Under the pieces are notes generated by a model. That model did no database searches. It was not told where the DNA came from and saw nothing but the letters and a program-made list of their open reading frames with translations. The position numbers and the translations under genes were made by a program. A DNA stretch of 64,000 nt from Rugalucina vietnamica (taxonomy: Eukaryota > Mollusca > Bivalvia > Lucinida > Lucinidae), in the NCBI GenBank assembly GCA_964017185.1, contig OZ024871.1, positions 59,571,226 through 59,635,225 of the forward strand, given 5' to 3'. Shown in pieces: positions 34,601-44,462 of this stretch (position 1 is its first letter; the number at the start of each line of letters is the position of its first letter).

Positions 34601-35836
34601 TCACATTGTTCATCGTGTTTCAACATGGTTTGGCATGGTTTATCTTATGGTTTAGCGTGGATTTGCACATGAATCGTCATTTCAGCATGGTAAGCATATG
34701 ATTAACATATGATTAGTTTGTTTTTTTTTTGGCATGGGAAGGTAAGGTTTAGCATGGTTTAGCATGGTTTAGCCTAGTTTATCACATTGTTCATTATGTT
34801 TCAACATGGTTAAGCTTGGTTTAGCTTATGCTACGTCTATTTAGAGTATATAAACATATAGTTTGGGTTAAGCAACCACTTCGTCATGTTACATCAATAC
34901 CAGGCCTTAGTTTCCACATGATTTAGCATGGTAAAGCACACAATTCGCCATGTTTCAGAATGGTTAGGCATTGTTTAGTGTTTTGTACGTCGTTGCAGTT
35001 GTTTCAGCATGGTTTGGTATGTGTTAGCATATGATTAAGCATTGTTTCGCACATGTAGGTAAGCTTTCAGCATGATAAGCATATGATTAGCATATGATTA
35101 GTTTTATTTTTGGCACGGGTAGGTATGGTTTAGCGTGGTTTAGCTTGGTTTATAACATTGTTCATCACGTTTCACCATGGTTTGGCATAGTTTAGCGTAT
35201 GCTTTGCGTTCTGAGCATGGATTAGTTTTATTTTTGGCACGGGTAGGTATGGTTTAGCATGGTTAAGCATGGTTTAGCCTGGCTTATCACATTGTTCGTC
35301 ATGTTTCAACATGGTTAGTCATGGTTTGGCATGTGTTAGCATTTGGTTTAGCATGGGTTTGTACATGAATGGTCAGCTTTCAACATGGTAAGCATATGAT
35401 AAGCGTATGTTTTGGCACGTATGTATGGTTTAGAATGGTTTAGCATGGTTAAGCCTGATTTAGCCTGGTTTAGCCTGGTTTATCACATTGTTCATCATGT
35501 TTCTACATGGTTTGGAATGGTTAAGCGTATGCTTTGTCTTTTTAGCATCGATAAGCATATAGTTTGGGTTAAGCGCCTGCTTCGTCATGCTACAGCAATA
35601 CTAGGCATTAGTTACCACATTGTTTAGCATGGTATAGAATACCATTCGCCATTTTTCAGTATTGGTTAGCTTTATGTTCGTCGTGGCAGTTGTTTCAGCA
35701 TGGTTTGGCATGTATTAGCATATGGTTTAGCGAGGTTTCGCACATGAATCGTAATTTTTCAGCATGGTAAGCGTATGATTAGCATATGCTATGTTTTATT
35801 TTTGGCACGGGTAGGTATAGTTTAGCATGGTTTATG
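31611..35836 (+). repeat. Satellite with 10-bp beat (GCATGGTTTA) and long-range structure
   Basis: The sequence is dominated by GGTTTAGCAT and GGTTTAGCCT words at 10-bp steps. Clear runs occur at ~31,630-31,665, 33,360-33,430 and 33,950-34,000. The word GGCACGGGTAGG marks block starts near 31,612, 32,311, 32,685, 33,061, 33,176, 33,927, 34,528, 35,116, 35,235 and 35,803, with degenerate forms at 33,352, 34,731 and 35,414. The spacing series 376-115-176 recurs as 385-119-179 about 2.05 kb later. Other words repeated per block are TTTATCACATTGTTCATCAT and ACACCATTCGCCATG. No gene; the short open frames are repeat translations. Confidence 0.88.
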
Positions 35837-36262
35837 ATGGCCCCACTTAAAGCTATTTATTTTAGTAGGTTGGGGCCCAACTGATGTTTTTCTTTAGCTC
35901 CGGAGTTAGTAAGTTATTAGGCGCCCAGGGATCTCCATCGTCGGGCAGCTTACTGAATCTGTGAGTCCTGGCTTTTGATTCATCATGATGTTTATCATGA
36001 TTTATTTGTTTGTTCTTGATGATTCATTGACTAGTTAGAGATTCACCACGAGGACCAAAGAACTAACTAAATGTTAGGAACCACTGCAGAAGCTGAGGGT
36101 GAGGTTACGATCGTGTAAAATCGATTTATGCCCGCCAGTAACTTTTTGTTACTGATCGTTCCAAGTCGATACTTCTGTGGTGGTTGTTTTTGTTTTATGT
36201 CTTGGTGTTTAATAGTTTTGTGCTGTTGGCGCCTAATGTATGTTTCATTTTTAGTTAAGTTA
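35837..36262. other. Low-copy insert, partly shared with 38,731-38,821
   Basis: Interrupts the 10-bp satellite. Its right end (36,186-36,262: TTTTGTTTTATGTCTTGGTG, TGTGCTGTTGGCGCC, TTTTTAGTTAAGTTA) recurs at 38,735-38,822 directly before another copy of the ~170-bp repeat. No supported gene. Confidence 0.6.
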
Positions 36263-36813
36263 CAGCCCCTTTCACTCGCGTTTGCCGTTTGAGCATTTAG
36301 GTCCATCAAATTTGTTCACTTGAGTTTGCTATTTGTTTGTAAATCAAGTAACTTTTTATTCTATTTTAGAACTGAAACAGTGTCCCAGTTGCCAGGTGTT
36401 CTTAAAATGTATTCAGCATTAATCTATTGGTAAAGATGTCACCTATTCTGATAAAAAACATTGCAATTGCATGGTTAAAGCACATTTTTATTTCAAAATT
36501 CTTTGCACAACATATACAATGCATATTGAGAACCACACATTTGTAACAGGATAGAGAGAAAATCAGAATTTTATCAATTTAAGCATTTGCCTGATCGGTA
36601 TCTACATGGCAAAAAATCCACATAGGAAGTTAAAGTTTCAATCGAGTTTGCCGTTTTTGAAGGTCATTTAGTATGAAGCTGTCACTCAAATCAGCAGACC
36701 AATCAGCCCAGATGTCTTTGAGGACAACATGAAAAGAAACTCAAATCTGCGGAACACATAGTCTTCTTGTGTGATGCAAATGCTCAAACGGCAAACTCGA
36801 GTGAAAAGGGCTG
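36263..36813. mobile_element. MITE, 551 bp, 36-bp TIRs, TA target duplication
   Basis: The termini CAGCCCCTTTCACTCGCG... and ...CGAGTGAAAAGGGCTG are inverted over 36 bp with two mismatches (36,263-36,298 and 36,778-36,813). TA flanks both sides (36,261-36,262 and 36,814-36,815). The paralogous locus at 38,810-38,835 has the same flanks joined with a single TA and no insert, which gives the empty site. Diverged copies of the TIR core lie inside at ~36,316-36,340 and ~36,634-36,660. There is no transposase. TA duplication fits the Tc1/mariner group or relatives, but the family is not assigned. Confidence 0.85.
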
Positions 36814-36816
36814 TAA

Positions 36817-36987
36817 GGTAACTGAGTGGCCGCCTTTTGGGAAGATAGCTGCTCATTCGGCTTACGAAATGTTCTCATGGTATAGGTACCTGATTGTTGG
36901 TTTGTTTTTTTCCCACCTCGGGTTTTTGGAGTAGGGGTCTTTTGCTGATTGCGCCTTTTCCTGATCTTTGCCTACTTGTACCTTTTT
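36817..36987 (+). repeat. Dispersed ~170-bp repeat, copy a
   Basis: Runs from GGTAACTGAGTGGCCGCC to TGCCTACTTGTACCTTTTT, with internal AGCTGCTCATTCGGCTTACG, TTTTTTCCCACCTCGG and CTGATTGCGCC. The first part (AACTGAGTGGCC) recalls a tRNA A box, but no B box is seen, so a SINE origin is only possible. Full relatives are b, c and d below and, inverted, one per 4.85-kb unit. Confidence 0.85.
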
Positions 36988-38730
36988 AGCATGGTTTAGC
37001 CTGGTTTTTCACATTGCTCATCATGTTTCAACATGGCTAGGCATTGTTTAGCTTATGCTTTGTCTTTTTAGCATAGATAAGCATGATTAAGCATTGTTTA
37101 GCGTTTCGCCGTGGCAGTTGATTCAGCATGGTTTAGCATGTTTTAGCGTATGGTTCGACATATTTTAGCATGGTTAGGCATAGTTTAGCACACGCTTTTG
37201 TCATTTTAGCATAGATTGACAAAACCGTGTTAAGCATGGGTTAGCAAATAGTTTCACATGGTTTAGCACATGATTTATCATGTTTCAGTATAGTTATGCT
37301 TGATTTAACATGCCAAAGCATATGGCTTAGCGTGCATTGGCAAATGGTTGGCCATGTTTCAGTGTGGATAAGCATATGATTTTTTTTTTTTTTTTTTTTT
37401 TGCATGGTTTAACATAGATCAGCATATGATTTAGCATGGTACGTCATGTTACAGCATAGTTTAGCATGTTTCGTTCTTTTAACATGGATCACCATATAGT
37501 TTAGCATAGTGTACCTCATAGTTTTTCATGTTTCGGCATGGTAAGGCATGGCTTAGCACACGTTTTATCATGTTTAAGCATAAGTAGGCATGACTTACCG
37601 CATGGCTTACCATGGTTTAGCACACGTTTTGTAATGTTTTAGTATGCTTCGGCATTTGTTTGACATTAGCAGCTGTTTCAGAACCGTTTATTTAAAGATT
37701 AAACATGACGTAGAATGGGTGAGCATGTGGCAAAGAATGTTGCGACCTGTTTCAGCATGGTAAGGCATGGCTTAGCATAGGTTGCCACATGGTTTAACAT
37801 GGTTAGGCATGGTTAAGCACGTTTTTGATCGTGTATAAGTATGATCAGGCTTGATTAACATAGTTACATATGCATAGTTTAGCACACTATTCCTCATGTT
37901 TCAGTATGGTTAAGCATTTGGTTCGCCACTTTGCAGTTGTTTCAACATGGTTTGGCAAGGGTTATCATATGGTTAAGCATAGTTTAGCATATCGTCTGTC
38001 ATGTTTCAGTAAGGTTTATCATTGGTAAGCATATGGTTCAGCATGGTTTACCACGTTTCGCCATGATGCAGCAAGTTAAGGCAAGGTTTAACACGTGTCA
38101 CCGAATGGTTCAGCATGGTTTATCAAAACTTTCATAATGAATAAGAATGGATAGATTATAGTATAATTTAGGAGGTTTTATCATTTTTAAGCATAGAAAG
38201 GCATGATTAAGCAGTGATTACTGCATAGTTAGTAATGTTTTAGTATGATTAGGTATGGTTAAGCATATGGTTTCTCATTTCTTACAATTGACAGGTGTTT
38301 CAGCGTGAATGAGCGATGTTTGACATATGCGTTAGCTTTGATTATTACATGGATCATTATGTTTCAGCATCATTAGGCAATGTTTAGCATGGTTGGTATG
38401 GATTATCATATAGATGTGTTTTATTATGGGTAGGCATAGCTTACACTGATGCAGCCTATGGTTTAGCATGGATAAGAACATGGCTTGTCATGTTTCAGCG
38501 TGGTTAGGCATAGTTCAGTATAATTTATGTAACCAAATGGTTAAGTATACTTTCGGTATAGTAAGGCATGGTTTAGCATATGTTTCGTCTTGTGTTAACA
38601 TTGGAAGGTGTCTCAGCAAAGTTTGGCATAGGTGAGCATATAGCTTAGTACATAGTTCGTCATGTTTCACAATGGTATAGCACAAGTTTCATCATATTTC
38701 ATCATGGTTAGGCATATGATTAGCATGGGA
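36988..38730 (+). repeat. Degenerate part of the 10-bp satellite
   Basis: GCATGGTTTAGC-type words continue but are more corrupted than in the left block. A pure T-run (~20) sits at ~37,380. No gene is supported. The array fades out near 38,730. Confidence 0.8.
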
Positions 38731-38821
38731 AGTCACGACTTTTTGTTTTATGTCTTGGTGTATAATTTTTTTTTGTGCTGTTGGCGCCTTATGTATGTTT
38801 TCATATTTTTAGTTAAGTTAA

Positions 38822-38990
38822 GGTAACTGAGTGTCCACCTATTGGGAAAATAGCTGCTCATTCGGCTTACGATATGTTTCATGGTATAAGTACCTGATTG
38901 TTAGTTTGGTTTTTTCCCACCTCGGTTTTTGGAGTGGGAATCTTTTTCTGATTGCGCTTTTTCCTGATCTTTGCCTACTTGTACCTTTTT
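38822..38990 (+). repeat. Dispersed ~170-bp repeat, copy b
   Basis: Preceded by the same ~90-bp leader as the MITE locus but without the MITE, so it records the pre-insertion arrangement. An open frame over it (38,831-39,052) resembles, at protein level, the frame over the inverted copies only because the DNA is the same. Confidence 0.85.
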
Positions 38991-39077
38991 ACAATGGTGC
39001 AGCATACGCTTTATCATGGAAGTCAACGTCAAAGACTCGTACACTCATATGAGTCAAAAAATTGAAGCAATGTAAAA

Positions 39078-39240
39078 GTAACTGAGTGGCCACCGTTTGG
39101 GAAAAAGCTGCTCACTCGGCTTGTTGTATATTCTCTCTGTGCTCGTATTTAATTGTTATTCATTTTTTCTCACTTGGGTACTAGGGTTGGATTCTAGTCT
39201 GACTGTGCCAGTTCCTGATCATTGATTACAAATGTATTTT
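39078..39240 (+). repeat. Dispersed ~170-bp repeat, copy c (diverged)
   Basis: Keeps GTAACTGAGTGGCCACC, GCTGCTCACTCGGCTT and TTCCTGATCATTG, but many other positions have changed. Confidence 0.75.
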
Positions 39241-39336
39241 TCCTGTTTAAAATCTGTTTCTGAACCTATAAGTTGATTTCAATACTCCAAATAGTCTAAC
39301 TGATCTAAAAAGACGAAATCAAAATGTATAATCTCG

Positions 39337-39505
39337 GGTAACTGAGTGGCCGCCTATTGGGGAATAGCTGCTCACTCGGCTTATGACACGTTTTCACGGT
39401 ATAAGTACTTCAGAGACATTTTAGTTTTTTCCTACCCCTCAGTTTGTGGAGTGACAATTTCTTTCTGATTGCGCCATTTCCTGATCATTGCCTACTTGTA
39501 CCTTT
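39337..39505 (+). repeat. Dispersed ~170-bp repeat, copy d
   Basis: Well-preserved copy with GGTAACTGAGTGGCCGCC and CTACTTGTACCTTT. It ends ~140 bp beyond the 3' end of the 961-codon gene. Confidence 0.82.
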
Positions 39506-39644
39506 ACATATTCGCTTTTTTTGCGAATCCTCTTATAAGCGCGTACAGACATTTTCTCTTGTTTCCAAACAACACCTGTAAGGGTGCTGCTACTATATCC
39601 GAATTAGTAAGTTTTAAATGAAAGCTAAAACAACAATAATTAAA

Positions 39645-42530
39645 TCATTGAGTATTTATTCGAAACATTTTTTTTCTGAAACTATCGAAAGGGTGATCTG
39701 GAATACCATTTAAACGACATAGTCCCTGGTATTCAGTGTAAAGCTGTTTTAGGTTTTTATCTGTTACGCCAATGAACTTTGTTAATATCGCGGTTTCTTC
39801 AGGTTTCCAAGACATTTGCCGACATTTATTCGTTGGAATATGCCTGCTTTGAACAATTTGAATGTTATCGTTTGCATTATTATCCTCCTTAGGAATAGTT
39901 TCAGTTTCAGTTTTATCGGAAGAACGACATTCCTCATTTTCAGAAGCGCTTTGTACACAATCCGATTGTTCATGTTGATTCTGCTCGACAAGTTTTCTTT
40001 TCTTGTCCAGATTATGTGGAATAGAGGGATGTACTCTGAAAACGGTCACGGTTTTGATACAATCCAGTTTGAATTTGCTCAATATTTCAAACACTTGAAG
40101 CTTTCTTTGGGGTAAGGGAAGAGCCCTCTCGAGCCTGCTAAGATTCAAATAGTCTATGAAACGATTATTCATCAATAAACAAATGCATGTAACATATGTT
40201 ATCACAACAAGTATTTCTTCATTTGTCAGCTTTTTCTCTGGAATCTTTTCCAGACAAGGTCTGATCCATGGGAAAACGTTATTTTCATAAGCAGAAGAAT
40301 GACATAGTTTTCGCTGTTCTAGTTGTGTTAGGACTTGTACATGAAAGCTCCCAGCTAAACGCTCAAAATTACTACCACTGTCTTCAATGTCACTTAATAC
40401 CCAATAGCCATATGTGTATCGCCAGTTTAAACCTTCGCTTCTGGAAGAATCGTAATTTCTCACTGCTGGAAAGTAGCCAAGTTTTAAAGTTTGTATCCCC
40501 TGATGCATTGCATTTTCCAGTTTTGAATTGTTATTAAAAAGCCGTTGTAATGACTTGAAAACCATTGGCCACTTACACTTCTGTGCATTTATAAATGTAT
40601 TTGAAAGTGTCCTTATAGTAACACCGCCTACAATTCTTTTCTGACCATTTCCAGTGCTTGCCTTCAGGGACAGCATGAAATCTTCAAAGCGCATAAAAAC
40701 AGTCCCATTTTCATGTAAATCTTTCAACAAACAGAGGATAATACGCTTGCCTATTGACTCAGCACTTGCATTCAGAAGGTCGGATATACCAAATAATAGT
40801 GTTACTTGTGTCTGAATCTTTGGATTACTTGCAAAAATGTTCAAAGGTGGTGTTGACAATTCACTCGAGCAGCAACTAAAACAGTTTTCAAGGCAAATGA
40901 ATCCCATCTGATCCGAAAGACTGCGGGTGGGATAGTCAAGTCCGGGCCCAAGGTTTACTGCATATATCCTGGAACTACCGCAGAATGGATGACCCCATAA
41001 AAGCTTTTCAGCGGCTAGCTCGTACTGGTAAGCTTGCCATACAGCCCAGCTATCTCCAGTACCTTTCTTTGTTTCGAAGATCTCTTTTAATTTTGAATGT
41101 AGATGCATTCCTATCTCGCGTAAGCAGTCAAGAACCCGCAGGTCGTATATCTTGCTGAATGGTGCGATTATAGCATGATTTTGAAACATTTCATGAAGTC
41201 TGTCTCTGTTTACCAAATCCTCCGCACAAATACTTGTCCAGACTGACGGAAGACATACTACAAACTCTAGACGACAATTACCATTGCGAACCTGATAAAA
41301 GTTACTTTTCAACTCAGAGAGATATTCATTAGCGTCCCTTAAAAGCTTCTGTTGACTGTGTAGGGGCAAAATTCCTTCTAACATGATAACGGATCCGGTA
41401 ATTGGGTGATATGCTGTTTGGGGCCGACGATGAGGCATATCAGAATACAACTGAACAAACCTTAAATTTTCTGGAAATAAGGACACTGATCGAAGTAGAC
41501 CACTTACGTCTAATAATCGTTTATCTAAGTTCGACTGAAAATTTACGCATTCAAAAAAGGAAAAGGCCGAAGTAAAACGACCACGTTCACCAATTACTTC
41601 ATTTACTCCACTGCGACACCAGAAAAGATCATGGAAATGTGAGCTTACACAAATTCCAGAATGAATACATATATCTTCTACTGAATTTATATCCAATATG
41701 GGCAACTCAATTTTGCCTCGACATTTCTCACCAAATCTAAAGGAGAAAATTATAGGGTAAAATGTAGATTCTACAAAGTCAGTGGTTTGAAGTGCATTTT
41801 GAAAAGCGTTTAGAATCGTTCTCCTGTCGCTTGGCAGTACAAATAACTTTTTCATATTGAAAATATTGTTCTTGGCAAGCGTTTCAGATGCTCTATTTGT
41901 TTCTAGAAGGACCTTTAGCTCTTTCTGGAAATGGATTCGCAAACGAGAAATATTGCTCCAAACTAATCGCCGGATTATTTGACTTGAAAATCCAGTATCG
42001 CAGTTTGTTCTTGGCATGAAACCAAGCCAGGTTTCCCAACCTCCGTGATAGATTAACTGGCAACCTACACTGTGCCTAAATGCATCTAAACCTCTCTCTG
42101 TATATTCTTGCAGTTTAATGTGCTTCCTCAAAAGTGGGTAAATCGGTTTCAAGTCAGTCTCACCTCTTGATGCCAAATCAAGATGTGTATAATCCAAAGA
42201 GAGGCCACTACCTATTTCTTTCCACAAGATTGTCACTCCGTCAATATCGAATTCAAAGTTTAGGTCTTCTGGATCTTCTACGCTTGTGCCCCGAACACTA
42301 ATATAGTCATCTCGATGTAAAAACGAATCTATATTATCTACAGATTCCCAAACTTGCTCAAAGTTAATGCTATTTTCAAATGATGTTTGGATTAATAAGT
42401 CATCTTTTTCTACAGACATGACTGTATCAAGGTACCACTGACAGATGATTTGAGAGGTTCTTGTATTATACTCAACAAATCCAAAAGCAAACTGTATCAT
42501 GTAGACCATATACACAAGAAAATGCTTCAT
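39645..42530 (-). CDS. Intronless 961-codon protein of unknown function with basic/SANT-like C-terminus
   Basis: A 2.9-kb stop-free frame, far longer than anything else here. The start is the first ATG after an in-frame TGA three codons upstream, ten bases inside an exon opened by a splice acceptor. Residues 1-20 are hydrophobic and could mimic a signal peptide. The bulk (~20-840) has no motif I recognise; it is Cys/Trp-containing and globular-looking, with a CLENCFSCCSS cluster in its middle. Near 840-905 a KKRK stretch (possible nuclear signal) leads into an acidic, low-complexity linker. The last ~56 residues (SWKPEETAILTKF, then LCRLNGIPDHPFDSFRKK) weakly recall a Myb/SANT-type helix, suggesting DNA binding. 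No reverse transcriptase, DDE or helicase motif is obvious. Stop overlaps AATAAA. It could be a lineage-specific host gene or the protein of an unrecognised element. The frame is confident; the function is not known. Confidence 0.85.
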   Translation of the reverse strand: MKHFLVYMVYMIQFAFGFVEYNTRTSQIICQWYLDTVMSVEKDDLLIQTSFENSINFEQVWESVDNIDSFLHRDDYISVRGTSVEDPEDLNFEFDIDGVTILWKEIGSGLSLDYTHLDLASRGETDLKPIYPLLRKHIKLQEYTERGLDAFRHSVGCQLIYHGGWETWLGFMPRTNCDTGFSSQIIRRLVWSNISRLRIHFQKELKVLLETNRASETLAKNNIFNMKKLFVLPSDRRTILNAFQNALQTTDFVESTFYPIIFSFRFGEKCRGKIELPILDINSVEDICIHSGICVSSHFHDLFWCRSGVNEVIGERGRFTSAFSFFECVNFQSNLDKRLLDVSGLLRSVSLFPENLRFVQLYSDMPHRRPQTAYHPITGSVIMLEGILPLHSQQKLLRDANEYLSELKSNFYQVRNGNCRLEFVVCLPSVWTSICAEDLVNRDRLHEMFQNHAIIAPFSKIYDLRVLDCLREIGMHLHSKLKEIFETKKGTGDSWAVWQAYQYELAAEKLLWGHPFCGSSRIYAVNLGPGLDYPTRSLSDQMGFICLENCFSCCSSELSTPPLNIFASNPKIQTQVTLLFGISDLLNASAESIGKRIILCLLKDLHENGTVFMRFEDFMLSLKASTGNGQKRIVGGVTIRTLSNTFINAQKCKWPMVFKSLQRLFNNNSKLENAMHQGIQTLKLGYFPAVRNYDSSRSEGLNWRYTYGYWVLSDIEDSGSNFERLAGSFHVQVLTQLEQRKLCHSSAYENNVFPWIRPCLEKIPEKKLTNEEILVVITYVTCICLLMNNRFIDYLNLSRLERALPLPQRKLQVFEILSKFKLDCIKTVTVFRVHPSIPHNLDKKRKLVEQNQHEQSDCVQSASENEECRSSDKTETETIPKEDNNANDNIQIVQSRHIPTNKCRQMSWKPEETAILTKFIGVTDKNLKQLYTEYQGLCRLNGIPDHPFDSFRKKMFRINTQ
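39655..39660 (-). terminator. Polyadenylation signal AATAAA overlapping the CDS end
   Basis: On the minus strand AATAAA lies within the last codons (CGA ATA AAT ACT CAA TGA). A cleavage site would fall in the A/T-rich sequence at ~39,600-39,640. Compact 3' ends of this sort occur in mobile-element genes as well as in some host genes. Confidence 0.5.
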
Positions 42531-42540
42531 TTTCAGTCAC

Positions 42541-42562
42541 CTGAAAAGAAAAAAAAAACAAA
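42541..42562 (-). promoter_or_regulatory. 3' splice acceptor upstream of the 961-codon gene
   Basis: Minus strand: a T-run followed by CTTTTCAG and exon bases GTGACTGAAA before the ATG. The polypyrimidine tract and CAG are textbook. A candidate donor (CAA then GTAAGA) lies at 43,220, implying a 5' untranslated exon and an intron of ~680 bp. The donor is only a candidate. Confidence 0.6.
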
Positions 42563-42820
42563 ATTACATGTCCCTGTAGTATTGGCCTTCTTTAGAGCCA
42601 GTTTTAGATAAGATATTAAGGGGGTGTAGTATCATAAAATATTTTCATATCATAAGTCTGAAACATAGATTGACGGTACTCATATGCAAATGACGTGTAC
42701 CCACAATCAAATGTGTACCTAAAATCTATGCTTTGACCAAAAGTAAAATTGATACAATTTCAGCAGCAAATTAACATTTAACATTCCAATGTGTTTACGT
42801 CCATATCGTTAAGTATCACG

Positions 42821-43024
42821 CTAACATGTCCGTGTGATATTTGTATACCCATTAACACTACACTTTTACTTGGGGAAATTGGGTCCTGCTGGAATATCCA
42901 TTATGATCTTAAAACTCTAAAACAAAAATTGTGGGTTTTCGACAGAACCGCATACTTATCTATTATCATCATTTTACAGCCGTGAAGAATTGCGCTATAC
43001 ATCACAGACATGTTATCGTAATGA
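42821..43024 (+). repeat. Diverged third family member of the ~275-bp repeat (R3)
   Basis: AACATGTCCGTGTGATATTTG, CACTTTTACTTGGGG, GAACCGC and GTTATCGTAATGA line up in order with R1/R2 of the palindrome arms, but the hairpin is decayed. Similarity was judged by eye. Confidence 0.5.
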
Positions 43025-43263
43025 ATGAGCATTGTGAATAAAGTTAGAAGAGAAAAAAACAGAAATGAACTTTACTGTTGATCTATTGAAAATTTGCTTT
43101 TTACTTCATTTGGTTTATATAGCTGGACCTGGAATTACATCCAAATCCAGGGTGAAGTTTGTAGAAGTACTTAAATCCCAAGTATCTTGCTGCTGACTGT
43201 TCTAAGGAGATGGTTCTTACTTGTAGATTATTGGAATAAGTGATGTATGCCGTCTTGTATTAA

Positions 43264-43943
43264 GGGGATGCCAATTGTCAAAATCTTATACTTGTATCAT
43301 TTTTACCTGTTTAAAGACAAAATACAATTTTACCAAAAACACTGGATATTCTTGAAAAAAAAAAAGTCTTGTATGAGTCATTCACACATGGGATACATAT
43401 TATTTTATGTCCAAAAACTCAGCTCTAGAGGGCTCAGTAACAAGCTTATCACCACTGTTCCAGTTACTTCACGGTTCGATTCCGTTTTCATCCGTCTGGC
43501 ATGCTGGATAAACTTTTCTAAAATCTATCACCATAAGCATGATTTCCAAAGGCCTGACTACAATCTTTGAAAGTGTGTCAACTCAGAGATTCATTTTTCT
43601 TGAAGAAAACATGGTATATATCTTATGTGTTGAAACCTTTTACAACAGATACAGTAAATAGTATGATTTCTCCCAAAATATTGACTATTTGTTCGAAATA
43701 CTTTCAAAAATGGATCATGTTTATGGTGATAGATTTCAGTAAAATGTATCAAGCATGCCAGATGGATGCGTGTTGCTAGCCACCGGGAGCTGAATTTTTG
43801 AGCATAAAATAATCGGCATTCATTGTGTGAATGACGCATACAAGAATGTTTCAAGAATATCCAGTCACCTTGGAAAAATTGTAATTTTTTCTTCATACAG
43901 GTAAACATTATACAAGTACTGCATTTTAACAATTGGCATCCCC
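43264..43943. mobile_element. Fold-back MITE, 680 bp, TTAA target duplication
   Basis: TTAA occurs at 43,260-43,263 and 43,944-43,947. Termini GGGGATGCCAATTGT and ACAATTGGCATCCCC are inverted, and similarity continues inward for about 280 bp per arm (to ~43,548 and from ~43,700). TTAA duplication is characteristic of piggyBac and Kolobok-type transposons. The left arm has ~43 bp that the right lacks, including GGTTCGATTCC (B-box-like, 43,472). Open frames on both strands mirror each other because of the inverted arms and are not taken as genes. Confidence 0.82.
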
Positions 43944-43947
43944 TTAA

Positions 43948-44462
43948 ATGACATTGTTATTATTGTTGAGTCTGGTGAATAAGCTATATCGAAATAGGAA
44001 GAGAGCGATTGCTTTTCTACAAATGTTTATTGATATGTTTGTTGTTTTCTTTGTTGTTTATGTCTTTATCGGTTTCCTTTTCCTCTGTATACTTAGAATG
44101 TGGCGCGTTGTTGAATGTGGCACCCCCTGAACTTTCTGTCTATCTATTTGATGTTACACCTGTCACCGGCCATTTATAAGTATAATATACACTTCAGGAT
44201 GGAATGAGAAGTTATTATTTCATACCTTAAAACATACCTGGAAAAGTGCTTGCATATTGATAAAGTTTGTTTTCAGAAAAATACTGCAAAATGAAAACAA
44301 GTATATTACTGACCTTACAACAAAACATACACCGTAAACATCCATGGAATTAATCGCCATACGGGGAAATATTACATGTCCACTATATTTCTGACTATTG
44401 GGTATTGTTAATTTTAAATTGCACACAATTGACACTTTGGACAGAACTGTCCAACTTCGGTT
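43948..44462. other. Low-copy DNA between MITE and telomeric array
   Basis: AT-rich sequence. No supported gene, RNA or repeat was recognised before the first CCCTAA tract at ~44,470. Confidence 0.5.

Noticed and set aside
43440-43500. tRNA gene around GGTTCGATTCC
   Set aside because: No acceptor stem or anticodon arm can be formed. Only a B-box-like word is present.
43247-43932. Pair of ~110-codon frames on opposite strands
   Set aside because: They mirror each other because they lie on the inverted arms of a MITE.
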